The notes beneath the pieces were generated by a model that was given only the letters and a program-made list of their open reading frames with translations, was not told the DNA's origin and ran no database searches. A stretch of DNA of 64,000 nucleotides from Blastocladiella emersonii ATCC 22665 (lineage: Eukaryota > Blastocladiomycota > Blastocladiomycetes > Blastocladiales > Blastocladiaceae): NCBI GenBank assembly GCA_025594325.1, contig JANHCV010000005.1, positions 399,501 through 463,500 of the forward strand. Reading direction: 5' to 3'. Of this stretch, positions 20,302 to 31,586 are shown in pieces (the first letter of the stretch is position 1; each line of letters begins with the position of its first letter). A program made the position numbers and the translations under genes.

Positions 20302-22548
20302 TCACGGGCCGACTGCGCCCGCTGGCCGCAGCTGTCGGTAGCACTCGAGACTGCACGCGTACGCGTACGGCTTCGCGGCCGCCGCCGCGGCGGGCTCGGA
20401 TACGGCCATCTTGTACTTGAACTCGGCCGTGCACCCAGCGCGGTCGCACCGCGGTTTCTCCTTGCTTGGCGGCTCGCGGGGTGCGCCGCCGGGGAAGACC
20501 TCGTCGAGTTCCATGCCAATGGGGAGGGCGAGGAGGGCGCGGACGTGGCGTGTTGGTGGTCCCAGCTCGGCGTCACCCGTAGCAGCGGTGGCGACGGGGA
20601 CCGTGACGACGCTGGTGCCGACGGTGCGAACGACGTAGCGGAGCGAGGCCTGGGCGCGGATGAGGTCGGCGGCGGCGCGTTCCTCGGCGGCGCGCTCCTC
20701 GACCTGCTCGGCGCGGGTCTTGCGCGAGGCCTGCTTCTTGAGGAGGCGGTGGATGGTCGCGTCCTTGGCGTCCTCGGCCTTTTGCTGGCTCTGCAGCTTG
20801 CGGCGGCGCTGCTGCTCGGACCGCCGCAGCGCATCCTCTTCCTCGGTGCGCTGAACCTTGCGCCTGGTGCGCGACGAGAAGAGGGCTACACGAAGGAATG
20901 TCAGCGACGCGGTTGGTGGATCGGATACGAGTGCAGTACCATCGAGCGCGTCGAGATCCATCTCGTTGCCGGCCTCCTGGGCGCGCTGCGCGCGCTGGCG
21001 GATCGTGTTTTTGCTGCGGTCGCGGGCGAGGTCGGCCTCGGCGGCGAGGTGGCGGAGGAACTCGTCGTCGTCCATGTCGTCCTCCTGCTCGAGCGTGGCG
21101 GCCTCGCCATCGTTCTCCTCCTCCTCCTCCCCGTCCACGTCGACGTCCATGTCCTGCCCCTCGATATCGACCTCGTCGCCCTCGGGTCCGTCATCGTCGG
21201 CAGCGAGCGAGCTGGTCATGGCTTCGTGGTCGAGGTCCATGTCCTCGAACTCGGGCTCGGCGGGCGGCTCGTCGTCCTCGGGGACCGGCGCGGCCTTGGC
21301 GCGGGACGCGGTGGCGCGGCGCTTCGATTTCGGGGCAGCGGCGGCCTTCTTGGGTTTCGCCTTGCCCTTGCCCTTGGCGACGGCGGGGGCGGGAGCTGGG
21401 ACGTGTTCGCTCGCGTCGTCGTCGGCGTCGTCGTGGACTAGTTCGTCGGTCTGCTCGGCCGCCTCCTCCTCCTGGGCCACGGCAGCGGCGGCGGCAGCAG
21501 CGGCGGCAGCAGCGGCGGCAGCGGCAGAGCGAGACGCACGCCGACCAATCGAAGCAGCTGGCACAGCCGGTGCGGGTACGGCCTTCTTGGCGGCAGCCGC
21601 GCCGCGCGTGCGTTTCGCTGGTGCAGCAGCAGCAGCGGCGGGCAGCGGCGTGTCGATCTGGACGACGACCGAGTCGAAGACGAGCTTAGCGGGCGGGCGG
21701 ACCTTGCGCGTCGACGTGCGGGTCGTAACAGCGCTGGTGACGGGCGGCGGGACGGGCGACGCCGACTCGTCTTGGCCGGGTGTGGACGCGGGTGGGCCCG
21801 ACGATGCGTCGGCCCACGAGTTGGCGTCGCGCGACGTGTCGTCGGCTTCTTCATCGGCGTGGGCGAGCTCGTCCTCGTCCGAGTTGTCGGCGTAGTCGGC
21901 AAACGAGCGGGGCACGGTGGCGCGGGCCGAGCGGCGGCGGGGCGGGGTCACGACAGCGGCAGTGGGGGCCGCATTCCGAGTAGAAGTGCGGCGGGTCGAT
22001 GCGCGCTGCGGCGGCGACGCGACCAGCTCGTCCTCCTCCTCGACCGCGTCCTCCTCGACGGGCGGCGGCGCGGTGCGCGTGGTACGGCGGCGCTTGGCGG
22101 GCGACTCGGCGCCGGTCGCTGGAGCCGCGGCGGCGGCGCGCTTGGGCTTCGCAGCGCGCACCGACGCAGCAGCCGCCGCGGCCTCCTCGCGCGCAGCGGC
22201 AGCCATCTCGGCCTTTTCGCGCTTGCTGAGGAACATTTCGCGGCGCGCGGCGGACGCTGAGGGAGCGGCGGCGCCGCCGTCGTTGTCCGAGTCCTCGGCC
22301 GAGAAGATGGATGCGTTGAGGAGCAGCGACTGCGCCTGCGGCTGCGGGGCGGTCGGCGATCCCACGGGGCCAGTGCTGGTGGATGCGGACGGGCTGCCCG
22401 TGGCGCTGTCGGGGCTCACAATGTCGCTGTTGCGCCGGCCGCGGACGCGCGCCGACATGCGCACGGGCGGAGGGGGCGGCGCGGAAGATGCGGTGAGGGT
22501 GCTCGCGCGCGCGGAGCGGCGGCGCGCGGGCGCGGTGTCGTCGGTCAT
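20302..22548 (-). CDS. IES2: INO80 chromatin-remodelling complex subunit Ies2/INO80B
   Basis: About 730 aa after removal of a 54-nt in-frame intron (20939-20886, GTACTG...GTGTAG). The N-terminal 500 residues are low-complexity, Ala/Ser/Pro-rich with acidic blocks and an Asp/Glu-rich segment, likely disordered. The C-terminus is diagnostic. An Arg/Lys/Glu-rich helix (RRRKLQSQQKAEDAKDATI, then LLKKQASRKTRA) and the RYVV-x(8)-TVP-like strand match the PAPA-1-like region. A final treble of Cys pairs (PRCDRAGC ... CSLECYRQL) matches the HIT-type zinc finger at the end of Ies2. Ies2 activates the Ino80 ATPase during nucleosome sliding. Shared intergenic DNA with lipin (22549-22973) suggests a divergent promoter. 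Much longer than yeast Ies2 because of the disordered N-terminus. Confidence 0.8.
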   Translation of the reverse strand: MTDDTAPARRRSARASTLTASSAPPPPPVRMSARVRGRRNSDIVSPDSATGSPSASTSTGPVGSPTAPQPQAQSLLLNASIFSAEDSDNDGGAAAPSASAARREMFLSKREKAEMAAAAREEAAAAAASVRAAKPKRAAAAAPATGAESPAKRRRTTRTAPPPVEEDAVEEEDELVASPPQRASTRRTSTRNAAPTAAVVTPPRRRSARATVPRSFADYADNSDEDELAHADEEADDTSRDANSWADASSGPPASTPGQDESASPVPPPVTSAVTTRTSTRKVRPPAKLVFDSVVVQIDTPLPAAAAAAPAKRTRGAAAAKKAVPAPAVPAASIGRRASRSAAAAAAAAAAAAAAAVAQEEEAAEQTDELVHDDADDDASEHVPAPAPAVAKGKGKAKPKKAAAAPKSKRRATASRAKAAPVPEDDEPPAEPEFEDMDLDHEAMTSSLAADDDGPEGDEVDIEGQDMDVDVDGEEEEENDGEAATLEQEDDMDDDEFLRHLAAEADLARDRSKNTIRQRAQRAQEAGNEMDLDALDGTALVSDPPTASLTFLRVALFSSRTRRKVQRTEEEDALRRSEQQRRRKLQSQQKAEDAKDATIHRLLKKQASRKTRAEQVEERAAEERAAADLIRAQASLRYVVRTVGTSVVTVPVATAATGDAELGPPTRHVRALLALPIGMELDEVFPGGAPREPPSKEKPRCDRAGCTAEFKYKMAVSEPAAAAAAKPYAYACSLECYRQLRPAGAVGP

Positions 22549-22973
22549 GGTAGAGATGCGTTGCAGATGGTGGTGTGCGCGGGTCAGCGCGGATGCATGT
22601 ACGATGAGAGGTCGAGAGAGAGAGCAGGAGAGAGGGGGCGAAGGCGATCGCGACGAGAAACAGGAACGCGGGCGTACACGTGCCCCGCGCCGCGCTATAC
22701 GCGGCGTAATATATCAGCCCGCCGTGGGGGCACGGTCCGGCGAATGCATGGCATCACGGCGCACACGACGCGCAACCGCTTGGTGCAACGCGGATCTGTA
22801 AGCCGGAATAGAACGCTGCAGCGGCCGTCTCGAACGTCGCCGTCGCCGTCGCCGCCGCCGCCGCCGACCTGCCCTCTCCTTCCCCCCGCTTGCTCGACGT
22901 GCTGCGGCCGCTCCTCCCGTGCGCGCCACCACGCCCGCCCGGAGCTCTGCCCGCCCGCTTGTGCGACCTGCAC
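22549..22973. promoter_or_regulatory. divergent promoter region, Ies2/lipin
   Basis: A 425-bp gap between the start codons of two diverging genes. It contains GC-rich sequence and a GCCGTC-type microsatellite (about 22840-22865). No defined element was recognised. Confidence 0.4.
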
Positions 22974-25649
22974 ATGCTCTCCGCCGTCGCTGCCGCCGCG
23001 ACCTCGTCGTCAGCGACCCGCTCGCTCTCCCCGCACCGCGCATCTCAGCTCGCCGCCTCGCTCGCCTCGGCCATGTCCTCGTCCTCGATGCACGCTCCCG
23101 CCCCGCATCAGTCCTCGGGCGGATCAGGCCTCCCGCCGCCGCCCATCCCGCCGCGCCCGAGCGCCGCCGCGCTGCTGTCCCTGACCACTTCTGCGGTGAC
23201 CGTCGCGACCGCGGAGGTCGTCGCGTCTGCGCCACCACCACCCGCTGCGACCATGGCCTCGCCGCCGCTCCCCTCGCGCCACGTGCCGTCGTCGCTCGAG
23301 CCCTTCACCGTCGACGACGCGCCTGCCCTTGCCACCACCACCACTGCGCCGGCGCCACCGCCCCTGCCGCGCCTCGGCACCCTGCGCACGCTCGGGTCGC
23401 GCATGACGCGCTCGCTCGTCACCAAGACCGCCCCGCCGACCGACCCGGTGCCGCACGCGCACCTGCACCACGAGCCGCCGCCGTCTTCCGAGCTGGACTC
23501 TGCGGCAACCACAACCTCGGCGTCGCCGACCGCGACCTCGCCCGCGACCGCGCGGACCACGGGGTTCCGCGCCGCCGCGCGCGCGTGGAAGGTGTCGGCG
23601 TCGGTCGTGGCGCGCCGCGGGGTCGAGGCCGCGACGCGCGCGGCGGCGGCGGCCGCTGTCTCGGTCACCTCGTCCGCATCCCAGGAACCCGTCGTCACGA
23701 GCGACGCGTCGTCGGCCGACTCGGTCTCCACGTCTTCGTCGTCTTCGCCCGCGATCAACGCGTCAACGCTCAGCGGCGCGACCGACGTGGTCGTGGTGCA
23801 GCACCCGGACGGGTCGCGGCGCGGCACCCCGTTCCACGTGCGGTTCGGCCGGTTCAAGGTCCTGCGCCCCGAGAACCACCGCGTCGCCATAGTCGTCAAC
23901 GGCCGCGTCCTGCCCTACGTCCTGCGCGTCGGGTCCGACGGCGTCGCTACGTGGTGGCGCGACGAGACGGGGAACCTCGTGGTCCGTGCGCCCTCGGTTG
24001 CACGCGCTGGGACCGACGAAGACCCGGTGTCACCCGTCGTCGCCGCCGAGCCGCGCGGGCGCGTCAAGGGCGAGCCCGAAGGGAATGGTGACGCGCGCGA
24101 GCGATCCCATTCGCGCGGGTCGCGGTGGGCCGCCGCGCTACGCTCGACGACCGGCCGGTCACGCAGCGGGTCCGGCTCGCTCCCGCCACTCGACCGCGAG
24201 GCCGCTGCTGCGCTGACCTCGGTCCTCGCTGCCGACTCCCCTGACGTCCCGCAGCCCGCGCGCTCGACCGGATCACCGCCCACCCTCGCCGCCTCGGTCA
24301 CGGGCGACGCGATCCCGCGCACCGCCTCGCCGACCCACGTCAGCAGCGACTCGTCGTCCGACGACGCTGTGCAGGTGCCAATCCCCCAAACGCCCGCCGA
24401 CTCGCTCATGACCGACGTCCCGCTCGGCCCGCCCGCCCCCGCGCCTGCGCCCATCTCGACCGCCCCGCTCCCCGCGCGCACGCTTTCTGGGGGAAGTGGT
24501 GGCGCCGAGAGCCCGTCGCGCCGGCACCGCCTGCTGCACAAGCTGCCGTCGACCTTCTCCTCCGGCACCTCGCCGCGGACGTCTTTCGAGGACAGCGACG
24601 CCGCGCCGCCAGTCCCACGCCGGTCCAACTCGTCCTCCACCACCTCCTCCTCCACCGCTGAAAACATGCTCACCCTGACCCCCGCCGAACTCGCCGCCGT
24701 CCCTTTGCACTGGGGCGCCAACGACATCCAGTACGTGACGGGCCCGAACCGTCGGGGCGGGTGGGACCGCGTGCCCGCGCGCATCTGGCTCTGGCCCGCG
24801 ACCTCCACGCGCGTCGTCGTCAGCGACATTGACGGGACCATCACGCGGTCCGACGCGCTGGGCCTGATCCTGCCCGCGGTGTTTGGGATGACGTACGCGC
24901 ACCTCGGCGTCGCGCAGCTGTACGCGGCGATCGCCGCGCAGGGGTTCGCGTTCCTGTACCTCACGTCGCGCGGGATCGGGCAGGCGCAGGCGACGAGGAG
25001 CTACCTCGCGTCGGTGCGGCAGGCCGCGGGGGAGGCGGATACCTTGACGCTGCCCGACGGACCCGTCTTGACGTCGCCCGACGGCCTCCTGACGGCGCTC
25101 CGCCGCGAGGTCGCCGCGCAGCCCAACGCGCAGACGCCCGCCGAGTTCAAGGCACACACGCTGCGCCAGGTCTCGGCGCTGTTCGACTCCCCCTCCGCGA
25201 CGCCCGTCTTTGTCGCCGGGTTCGGCAACCGCGAGACCGACGCCGCCGCGTACGCGGCCGCCGGGATCCCGCCGTCGCACACGTTCCTGGTCGACCCGGC
25301 GGGCGCCGTGTCGGTCGTGGCCCCCGGCAAGTGGATGTCGGCTACGGGTGTTCCCGCGGCGGACGCGGCGGCGGCGGTGCGCGAAGTCGACGTGTACGGC
25401 CCGTGGAGCGCGTCCGCGTCACCGACCGCTGCGAGTCCCGCGGGGCCGCTGACGGTCGCAAGGGAACCCGAACAGCAACCCACGACGACGACAAGCTACA
25501 CCGCGCTGCTCGACCACGTCCACGACCTGTTCCCGGCGCTCCCGACGGCGGCGCACGCGGCGATTGAGCTCGTCGATATGTCGCCGCCCGTGTCGAGTGC
25601 GCGGCTCGGACCACGGGGTGATGATACCCAAGAGGTCAGGTTGATGTAA
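22974..25649 (+). CDS. lipin / phosphatidate phosphatase
   Basis: Mg2+-dependent phosphatidate phosphatase converting phosphatidic acid to diacylglycerol at the ER and nuclear membrane. The N-lipin domain starts near residue 260 (INASTLSGATDVVVVQHPDG and FHVRFGRFKVL). The C-terminal LNS2 catalytic domain carries the HAD motif DIDGT near residue 617 (VVVSDIDGTITRSDALG), then GMTYAHLGVAQLY and FLYLTSRGIGQA. The region between is Ser/Pro-rich and probably phosphorylated. About 891 aa if the ATG at 22974 is used; 23073 is another candidate. In known lipins the N-lipin domain is at the extreme N-terminus, so the 260-residue Ala/Ser/Pro leader is unusual. It could be a real extension or a sign that the true start lies downstream. 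Expression may be coordinated with Ies2. A poly(A) signal AATAAA overlaps the stop. Confidence 0.88.
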   Translation: MLSAVAAAATSSSATRSLSPHRASQLAASLASAMSSSSMHAPAPHQSSGGSGLPPPPIPPRPSAAALLSLTTSAVTVATAEVVASAPPPPAATMASPPLPSRHVPSSLEPFTVDDAPALATTTTAPAPPPLPRLGTLRTLGSRMTRSLVTKTAPPTDPVPHAHLHHEPPPSSELDSAATTTSASPTATSPATARTTGFRAAARAWKVSASVVARRGVEAATRAAAAAAVSVTSSASQEPVVTSDASSADSVSTSSSSSPAINASTLSGATDVVVVQHPDGSRRGTPFHVRFGRFKVLRPENHRVAIVVNGRVLPYVLRVGSDGVATWWRDETGNLVVRAPSVARAGTDEDPVSPVVAAEPRGRVKGEPEGNGDARERSHSRGSRWAAALRSTTGRSRSGSGSLPPLDREAAAALTSVLAADSPDVPQPARSTGSPPTLAASVTGDAIPRTASPTHVSSDSSSDDAVQVPIPQTPADSLMTDVPLGPPAPAPAPISTAPLPARTLSGGSGGAESPSRRHRLLHKLPSTFSSGTSPRTSFEDSDAAPPVPRRSNSSSTTSSSTAENMLTLTPAELAAVPLHWGANDIQYVTGPNRRGGWDRVPARIWLWPATSTRVVVSDIDGTITRSDALGLILPAVFGMTYAHLGVAQLYAAIAAQGFAFLYLTSRGIGQAQATRSYLASVRQAAGEADTLTLPDGPVLTSPDGLLTALRREVAAQPNAQTPAEFKAHTLRQVSALFDSPSATPVFVAGFGNRETDAAAYAAAGIPPSHTFLVDPAGAVSVVAPGKWMSATGVPAADAAAAVREVDVYGPWSASASPTAASPAGPLTVAREPEQQPTTTTSYTALLDHVHDLFPALPTAAHAAIELVDMSPPVSSARLGPRGDDTQEVRLM

Positions 25650-25715
25650 TAAAGACTGGTTATCGTGTGTATATAGGGCAAAAGTAGTTGGTTCATTTAC
25701 AGACTCTCTCGACAG

Positions 25716-28700
25716 CTAACCCACGGCGGCGAGCGCGACCTCATCCCCGCCCTGCGAAGGCGGCGCCGCCTGCTCGGCGGCCAGGATCGACGTGATGGGC
25801 GGGAGCACGATCCGCGGCGACGGCGGCGTCTGCGCGGGCGTCGGGCCCGACCCGCGGCGGCCGCCGCCCACCACGACGGACGCCGTGACGACGGGTGGCG
25901 CCGGCGGCATCTCGAGCGGGTACAGGTCGGCCGCCGACGGCGGGGTCGGGAACAGGACCCCGCCCGCCGAGGAGGTGATCGGGTTCGGCCCGTGCTCGTA
26001 CCGCCGCGCACCAGGCGCGTACCGCTGATGCGGATGCGGGGGCAGCGTCGCGGGCGTGCGCGGCGGCGGGACACGCAGGACGGGCCGCGGCGCCATCACC
26101 GGTGCCGCCACGGGTGCGGGCGGCTCGTACGCGCGCCAGTCGGTGAGCCCGGCCGTTCCCGCGACCCACCCCGCGCCCGTCTTGATCCCGGTACCGCGGT
26201 GCGGCGTCCAGAACTGCGCGGCCGCGTCGCGCGCGAACCCGGCCTCGGCCGCCGCGACGTACCAGTGCGCGATCGCCGGCATCGCCGCGCAGGGTCCCGC
26301 GCCCGCGCCGCGCGCCGCGAGCGACATGGCGGCCGCGAGGTCGCGGACAGCGGCGATCTCGCGCGGGGTCGGCGGCGCCGCGAGCGCGAGGGCGAGGTAC
26401 ACGGCGACGGCGTGGTACAGGGCCTCGACGAGCGTCACGCCGACGACCGCGGCGGCAGCGGAGGTGCGGGAGCGGAGAGCCCACCGCGCGAGGTGCACGA
26501 GGCTCGCGGCGGCGTCGAGGCAGATCGAGACCGAGGGCGAGGCCGCAAGGTTCGCCCCCGGCGTCCGCGCGACGTTCAGCGCGTGTGGGCGGTGCAGCGC
26601 GATCATGGCCGAGTAGTACAGGCAGTGCAGGTCGAGGACGTGCGGGTGCGGCGGCTGCGCGGCGGTTCCATGCTCAATGTCGAGGTCCAGCTCGAGTGCC
26701 ACGGGCCACGCGTTGCGCGCGTCCGTCAGCCGCGCGTGCAGGTCGTGCAGGTCGGCCTGCGCGACGGGCGCGCCGCGCGGGTGGCTGACGGCGTCGACGA
26801 CGGCTGCGGCTGCGCGGAGGAGGTTCGCCTGGGCTGCGTCGAACGCGGACGGCGAAGCGGTGGGGGACGGGAACAGGTCGGCGGGAAGCGACACGGGCCG
26901 GTCTAGGAGCGACGCGAGCCGGACGTGGTCGCGGACGAGCGCGGGGAGGAGCGCGCGAATGGGAGCAGATGAGCTGGTGTTGATGAGCGTCGCGCCCTCG
27001 ACCGCGCGCACCGCCGACCCGACAGCCGTCCACGCCGCCGCGTAGTGGCCGCGCGCGAGGTGCGTCTGGCCGAGCACGTACATTGCCGCGACCGCGTACA
27101 CGAGCCCGCTTTCGGACGGCGCGGCAAGCGCGACCGCCGCATCCTGCGCGACCGCCGCGATCCACCCCGCCACAGTCGCCGCGTGCAGCGGCGGGACGCG
27201 TTCGGCAAACGACGAGGCCGCGAGCGCCGCGACGGCGAGGACGAGCGGGGCGGCCGTCGGGTCGCTGGGCGACGCCGCGACGGCGTCCCGCGCCGAGGCG
27301 AGCCACTGCTGCACGGGGGAAGGCAGCGCGTGCCCCGCCTCGGCGCAGTACACGTGCACGAGGTCGGTCGCGGTGCGCCAGTCGTCGAGCAGCGCGGCGA
27401 GCGAGCGCGAGTGTGTGGGGGGTGCGGGAGGGGCTGAGCGCGGCGCGGCGGGAGGGGCGTAGGCGGGCTGCTGCGGCGGAGGGGCCGGGTGGGTATGGTA
27501 CGCAGGCACGGGCACTGGAGCTGGCGCTGCTGGCGCGGGAGCAGGAGCAGCGTGGTAATGCTGCTGGGTGCGCGGGTGATGGCGGTTCTCGGCGGGCGGG
27601 TAGCTCACGGGGTGCGCCGCCTGCTGCGGCTGCGGGTGCTGCGGGTAGTCGTAGGCGGCGGTCGCTGACGACGCGGCCCACGACGACGGCGGCGACGCAG
27701 CGACGCGGTGGTCGGGCTGCTGCTGCTGGTACCGCGGCGCAGCAGCGTACCCATGGTGCTGGTGCTGGTGAATCGAGGGCGGGCTGGCCGAGAGCGAGCC
27801 GTGGTAGCTGCTGGTGGCGTGGATTGGGGCGGCGGGATGCGGCGGCGGCGGGGGCGGCTGGTAGTGCGACGGCGCCGGCTGCTGCTGAGCGTGGGGGTGG
27901 GGGTGGTACTGGATCTGGTGGTAGTGGTGGAGCGCCGGCGGCGGCTGCGGTGTTGATCCGTTGACGGACGGCGAGCTGGCGGGTGCTGGCGCGGGGGCGG
28001 GGGCGGCAGGCAGGAGCTGCGGGCCGGCGTGGTGCTGCGGCGCCTCGTCCTCGTCGCCGCTGCGGTCGACGGCGAGGACCTGCTCGAGGTCCGAGACGCG
28101 CTGCTGCAGGGCGTTGATGTAGTTTCTACGCGGGCCTGGCAACGGACAAGTGCGTGAGCAATGGAACCAGGACGGGCGAGGATGGCAGGGACGAGAGGCC
28201 TGTGTGATCGGGAGGCCGCCGAGCGCGACGCGCGGGCAGGCGGCGGCAATCGGGATCCGGGGCGCTGGGTGCGGGGGGATGGATCCGTGGCGTCGGGCGC
28301 GCGCGAGGCGGATCGGATGCCGGCGAGGCTTGCCGCGTTCGCGCGCGTGTGGCGCCTCCCACGCTGAGCCACGCGCGCCACGGTGCCCGATGCGCCGGCC
28401 CGATTCAGCCGGGCACGCGCGCCCCCGCACCACTTGTTTCCGTGCCGTGCCGCGCCGCACCGCAGAGCACGGCAGAGCGCAGCACGCTTCGGCGAGGAGG
28501 AGGACAAGGGAGACGAGACACGCGTTTCGGATCCGTGCTGACCGACCATGGCGACGCGTCAACTGGCCGCGGCCGCGGGCGTGCAAACCCGAGCCGGGCC
28601 GGCGCCCGATCCGATCCCGCATGAGCGAGCGCGTGTGCGGGTGTGGGAGTGAGGGAGACGATGCATGGGAGAGGGTTTCCGGGAGAACTTTGTGCCGCCG

Positions 28701-30084
28701 CCGCAGCAAGGGGAGCAAATCCGAGACAGGCGCTCGTCGCCGTCGCCGTCACCGCCAAGCCGTGGCCCGGTGCAATCACCGAGATCGAGGCCGTTGCGCG
28801 GGAGACGCGCGAGCGGTTGCGCGGCATGAGACCCCACGGCGATGACAAGGCTACGAACGCGTGCAGCGGAGACGCGTGCAGCGGCCACGACGCGTCGCGG
28901 GAGACGGCGGTCTGGTGGCGGGCAGGCGCGGACAAGGCCTTGGCGAAGGCGGCGGCGGCGGCGATCTCGGAACGCCATGGCCGTGCCGAGCCAGCGGCTC
29001 CGGCGGCGTCGGGTCGGCAGGGATGAGGCATTTCGGGACGAGCGACGGGAGTGGAGGGAAGGGGAGGGAGAAGACCAGCCGGGCCGACGATGGCGCAGCT
29101 ACGAAAGAAGAGAAATGTACCCGTACCTCGCTTGCGCATCACGGTGCGGTACGCGCAGTCGTCGGGCTGCCCGAGTCCCTTGCAGGGCCCGCACGGCACG
29201 TTTCCGTCGCACTACGTGTTCAGGAGTCGGGGGAGACGCGTGTGGTGTGTGGGTGAGCATCACGATCGCAGCGCCATGGGAGACGTCAGCCGCCATCGCC
29301 CGCGAACAAACCGTACCTTGATCTTGCGCCGCCGGCACGTATCGCACGCCTTGGTCAGCCGCTTGCGCCGCCGCGGCGGCACCTGGTCGGCGGCACCCGA
29401 GCCCGTCGTGGCGGCGGCCGTGGGGCCGGCCTCGTCGTTGGACCCGGACGCGTCCGCAGTGGGGGCGGCGGGGGCGGAGGTAGTCGACGACGACGGCTTA
29501 CGCGCGCGGCGCGTGTTCGCGGCAGGCGTACTTGTTCCGGCGGCACCGCGGCCGGTCCCGTGGGACGCGCCGCCCGCCGCTGCCGGGAGACGCGCTTCCG
29601 AACCGACACCGTCGGCGACGCCTTGGCGACCGCTCGCGGACGAGTTGCCGCGCTTGCGCTTGCGCTGCGGGCCGGCCGTGTCGGACCACTCGTCGTCGTC
29701 GTCGTCGTCGTCATCTTCGGCGTACTGCGGGCGCGCCGACGCCGCCGCGGCGTAGTGGTACTGCTTGTGGTGGTCATGGCCGGCGTGGTGGCCGCCGCCG
29801 TACTGCGACTGCTGCTGCGGCATGAAGCGCGCGTCGCCGCTGCTGCCGTCGTGCCCGTTGGCGGCGGGATGGTGATGGAACCGCTGATGCGCGTGGCCGG
29901 GCGCCGGTGCGCGGTACGCGTCGTGATCGCCGGCGGCTGCGGCGGCCGCGGCCGTGAGCGCGTCGAGGCCCGACGCCGACGAGTTGGTGGAGGTGGAGGT
30001 AGGGCCGGCGGGCGCCATGGGTGGCGAGGCGAGAGAGGGAGGGGAGGTGGAGTGGCGATCGAGGCAAGGAGGGGGAGCGTCCAT
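25716..30084 (-). CDS. fungal Zn2Cys6 transcription factor
   Basis: Three exons: 30084-29317, 29211-29127 and 28135-25716, joining in frame to 1090 aa. The binuclear zinc cluster straddles intron 1. CDTCRRRKIK ends exon 1 and CDGNVPCGPCKGLGQPDDC fills exon 2, giving C-x2-C-x6-C-x5-C-x2-C-x8-C. After intron 2, MRKRGPRRNYINALQQRVSD is the usual linker and coiled-coil dimerisation element. Exon 3 then holds His/Pro/Gln-rich disorder and a helical regulatory region (from about residue 520) of the fungal transcription-factor middle-homology type. The N-terminus is disordered with a His/Gln-rich part, an Asp run and a KRKR nuclear signal. Intron 1 is 105 nt. Intron 2 is 991 nt, far longer than other introns here, so a missed exon is possible. 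Target genes unknown. The start at 30084 is the first ATG of the coherent reading; upstream sequence is GC-rich promoter. Confidence 0.85.
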
Positions 30085-31586
30085 GACGGACGCGTGGGTG
30101 TGGAGGAGAACCGGGTGCAAGCAGTGAGGAGAGGGAGCGCGGGCGCGGACGCGGAGCACAGAGGTCGGCTTTGACTCTAGCGGAGCCGGCGATGGGCGAT
30201 GCGGCGGGACGCGCTTGGCGGGGTGGGGGGCGCGCGGGGAGCGGGGGAGCTGGGGCGGGGCGGCCGGAATGCGGACACGGGTGGGAGACACGGCGCCGCG
30301 GTCGGGAGAAGGGGAGGGAGGGGAGAGCGAGCGAGAGCGGCCGCGCGACTTGGGCGGGGAGGGCGGCGGCGACGGCGACCCCGACTCAAGCACGCACGCA
30401 CGCGGATGAATGTGGAGAACAAGGCAGCCCCCGGGTCGGTAAGAATAGCGGAGGCCGGCCGGCGATGGCGGTGGCTCCGGTGGCGACGGCCGCGCGCGCG
30501 CCGGGACGCCGTGACGCCGACGCCGGCCGCCGCGGCAATCCGGATCGGGGCCGCACCTGGCCGCCCTGCAACGGCTCGCACCCGGAGAAAAAATCGGCCA
30601 CGCGCCGGACCCCGGTCCCAAGCGCCCGGCGCCCTTGTCCGCGCCGACGCGACGCGAGGCGCGGGTTCGCTGAACCCAACGAACAAGCCGAGCTCGGAGC
30701 TCATCACTGCGTGCACGCACTCGTCGTGGCCGTGGCCGTGGCCAGCGCGTCTCGCCGCGACGCGTCGCCACGATGGCCGCAGGAGCAAACCCTCCGCCGC
30801 GGCGGTCACGGCGGCGATGGCGGCAGGGCTTACGTGTCGCGGACTTCGGAAGAGCACCACCTTCCGGCACCAGGTGCGCACTTCTCCTCCCTGCCTGCCT
30901 GCCCCGCGCGGACAACAGCCGGCCGGCCCGGATGGACCTCCTTCCCCAACTCTTCCGTGCCGTCGCCGCGGGCGGATCGCGGCACTTTGGGCCCGCGTGG
31001 CGAATCGTGTCGTATTTACAACGGCCGCCGTGAAGCCGAGCACCAGATGGCCGCGATCCGCTTCGCCCACCATCGCACCCTCGTTCCTGGCGACTAATGA
31101 ACGCGACCATGAAGCGCGCTGCGCCGTCCCGTCTCCACCAAACCGGAACAAGGCCGAGGTCGCCGCCAGCCACCATGTCCATCCGGGCGTACCGCAATGT
31201 AGTAAGAAAATCGGTCGCGTGGTTCCCGAGCTGCGAGAACAACGGGGAGCGAAAAATACGCCCGTGTGCGGCCGCCGGTCTGATCGGGTCGCTGATGCCG
31301 GCTAAACGCTCTTCCGTTCTAACACGACGCGTCGCTTCACGTCGTGTTTCTGGACCCGCCAGAGTTTCAGAGGTGGTTGCATCACACGCGGACGAGGGGG
31401 AGTGAGAACGAAATAGAGCTGCTGCATTCATGAGGGGAACGTGATGGGCAGGCGGGCGCGAGTGGGTGGTGGTGTGGTGGTGGAGAATGAACAAAAAGTC
31501 GGGATCGGGAGGAGAGCGCGCGTGTCCGCGAGCGGATCACGCGCGAGGTGTGCAGGAGGTCGCGAGCGAGGCGACGGGCGAGCGGC
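30085..31586. other. promoter and 5' region of the Zn2Cys6 gene
   Basis: A 1.5-kb gap between two minus-strand genes. Long open frames here are GC-driven and have no protein-like features. It must hold the promoter of the zinc-cluster gene and the 3' UTR of the SR-protein gene. Confidence 0.4.
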
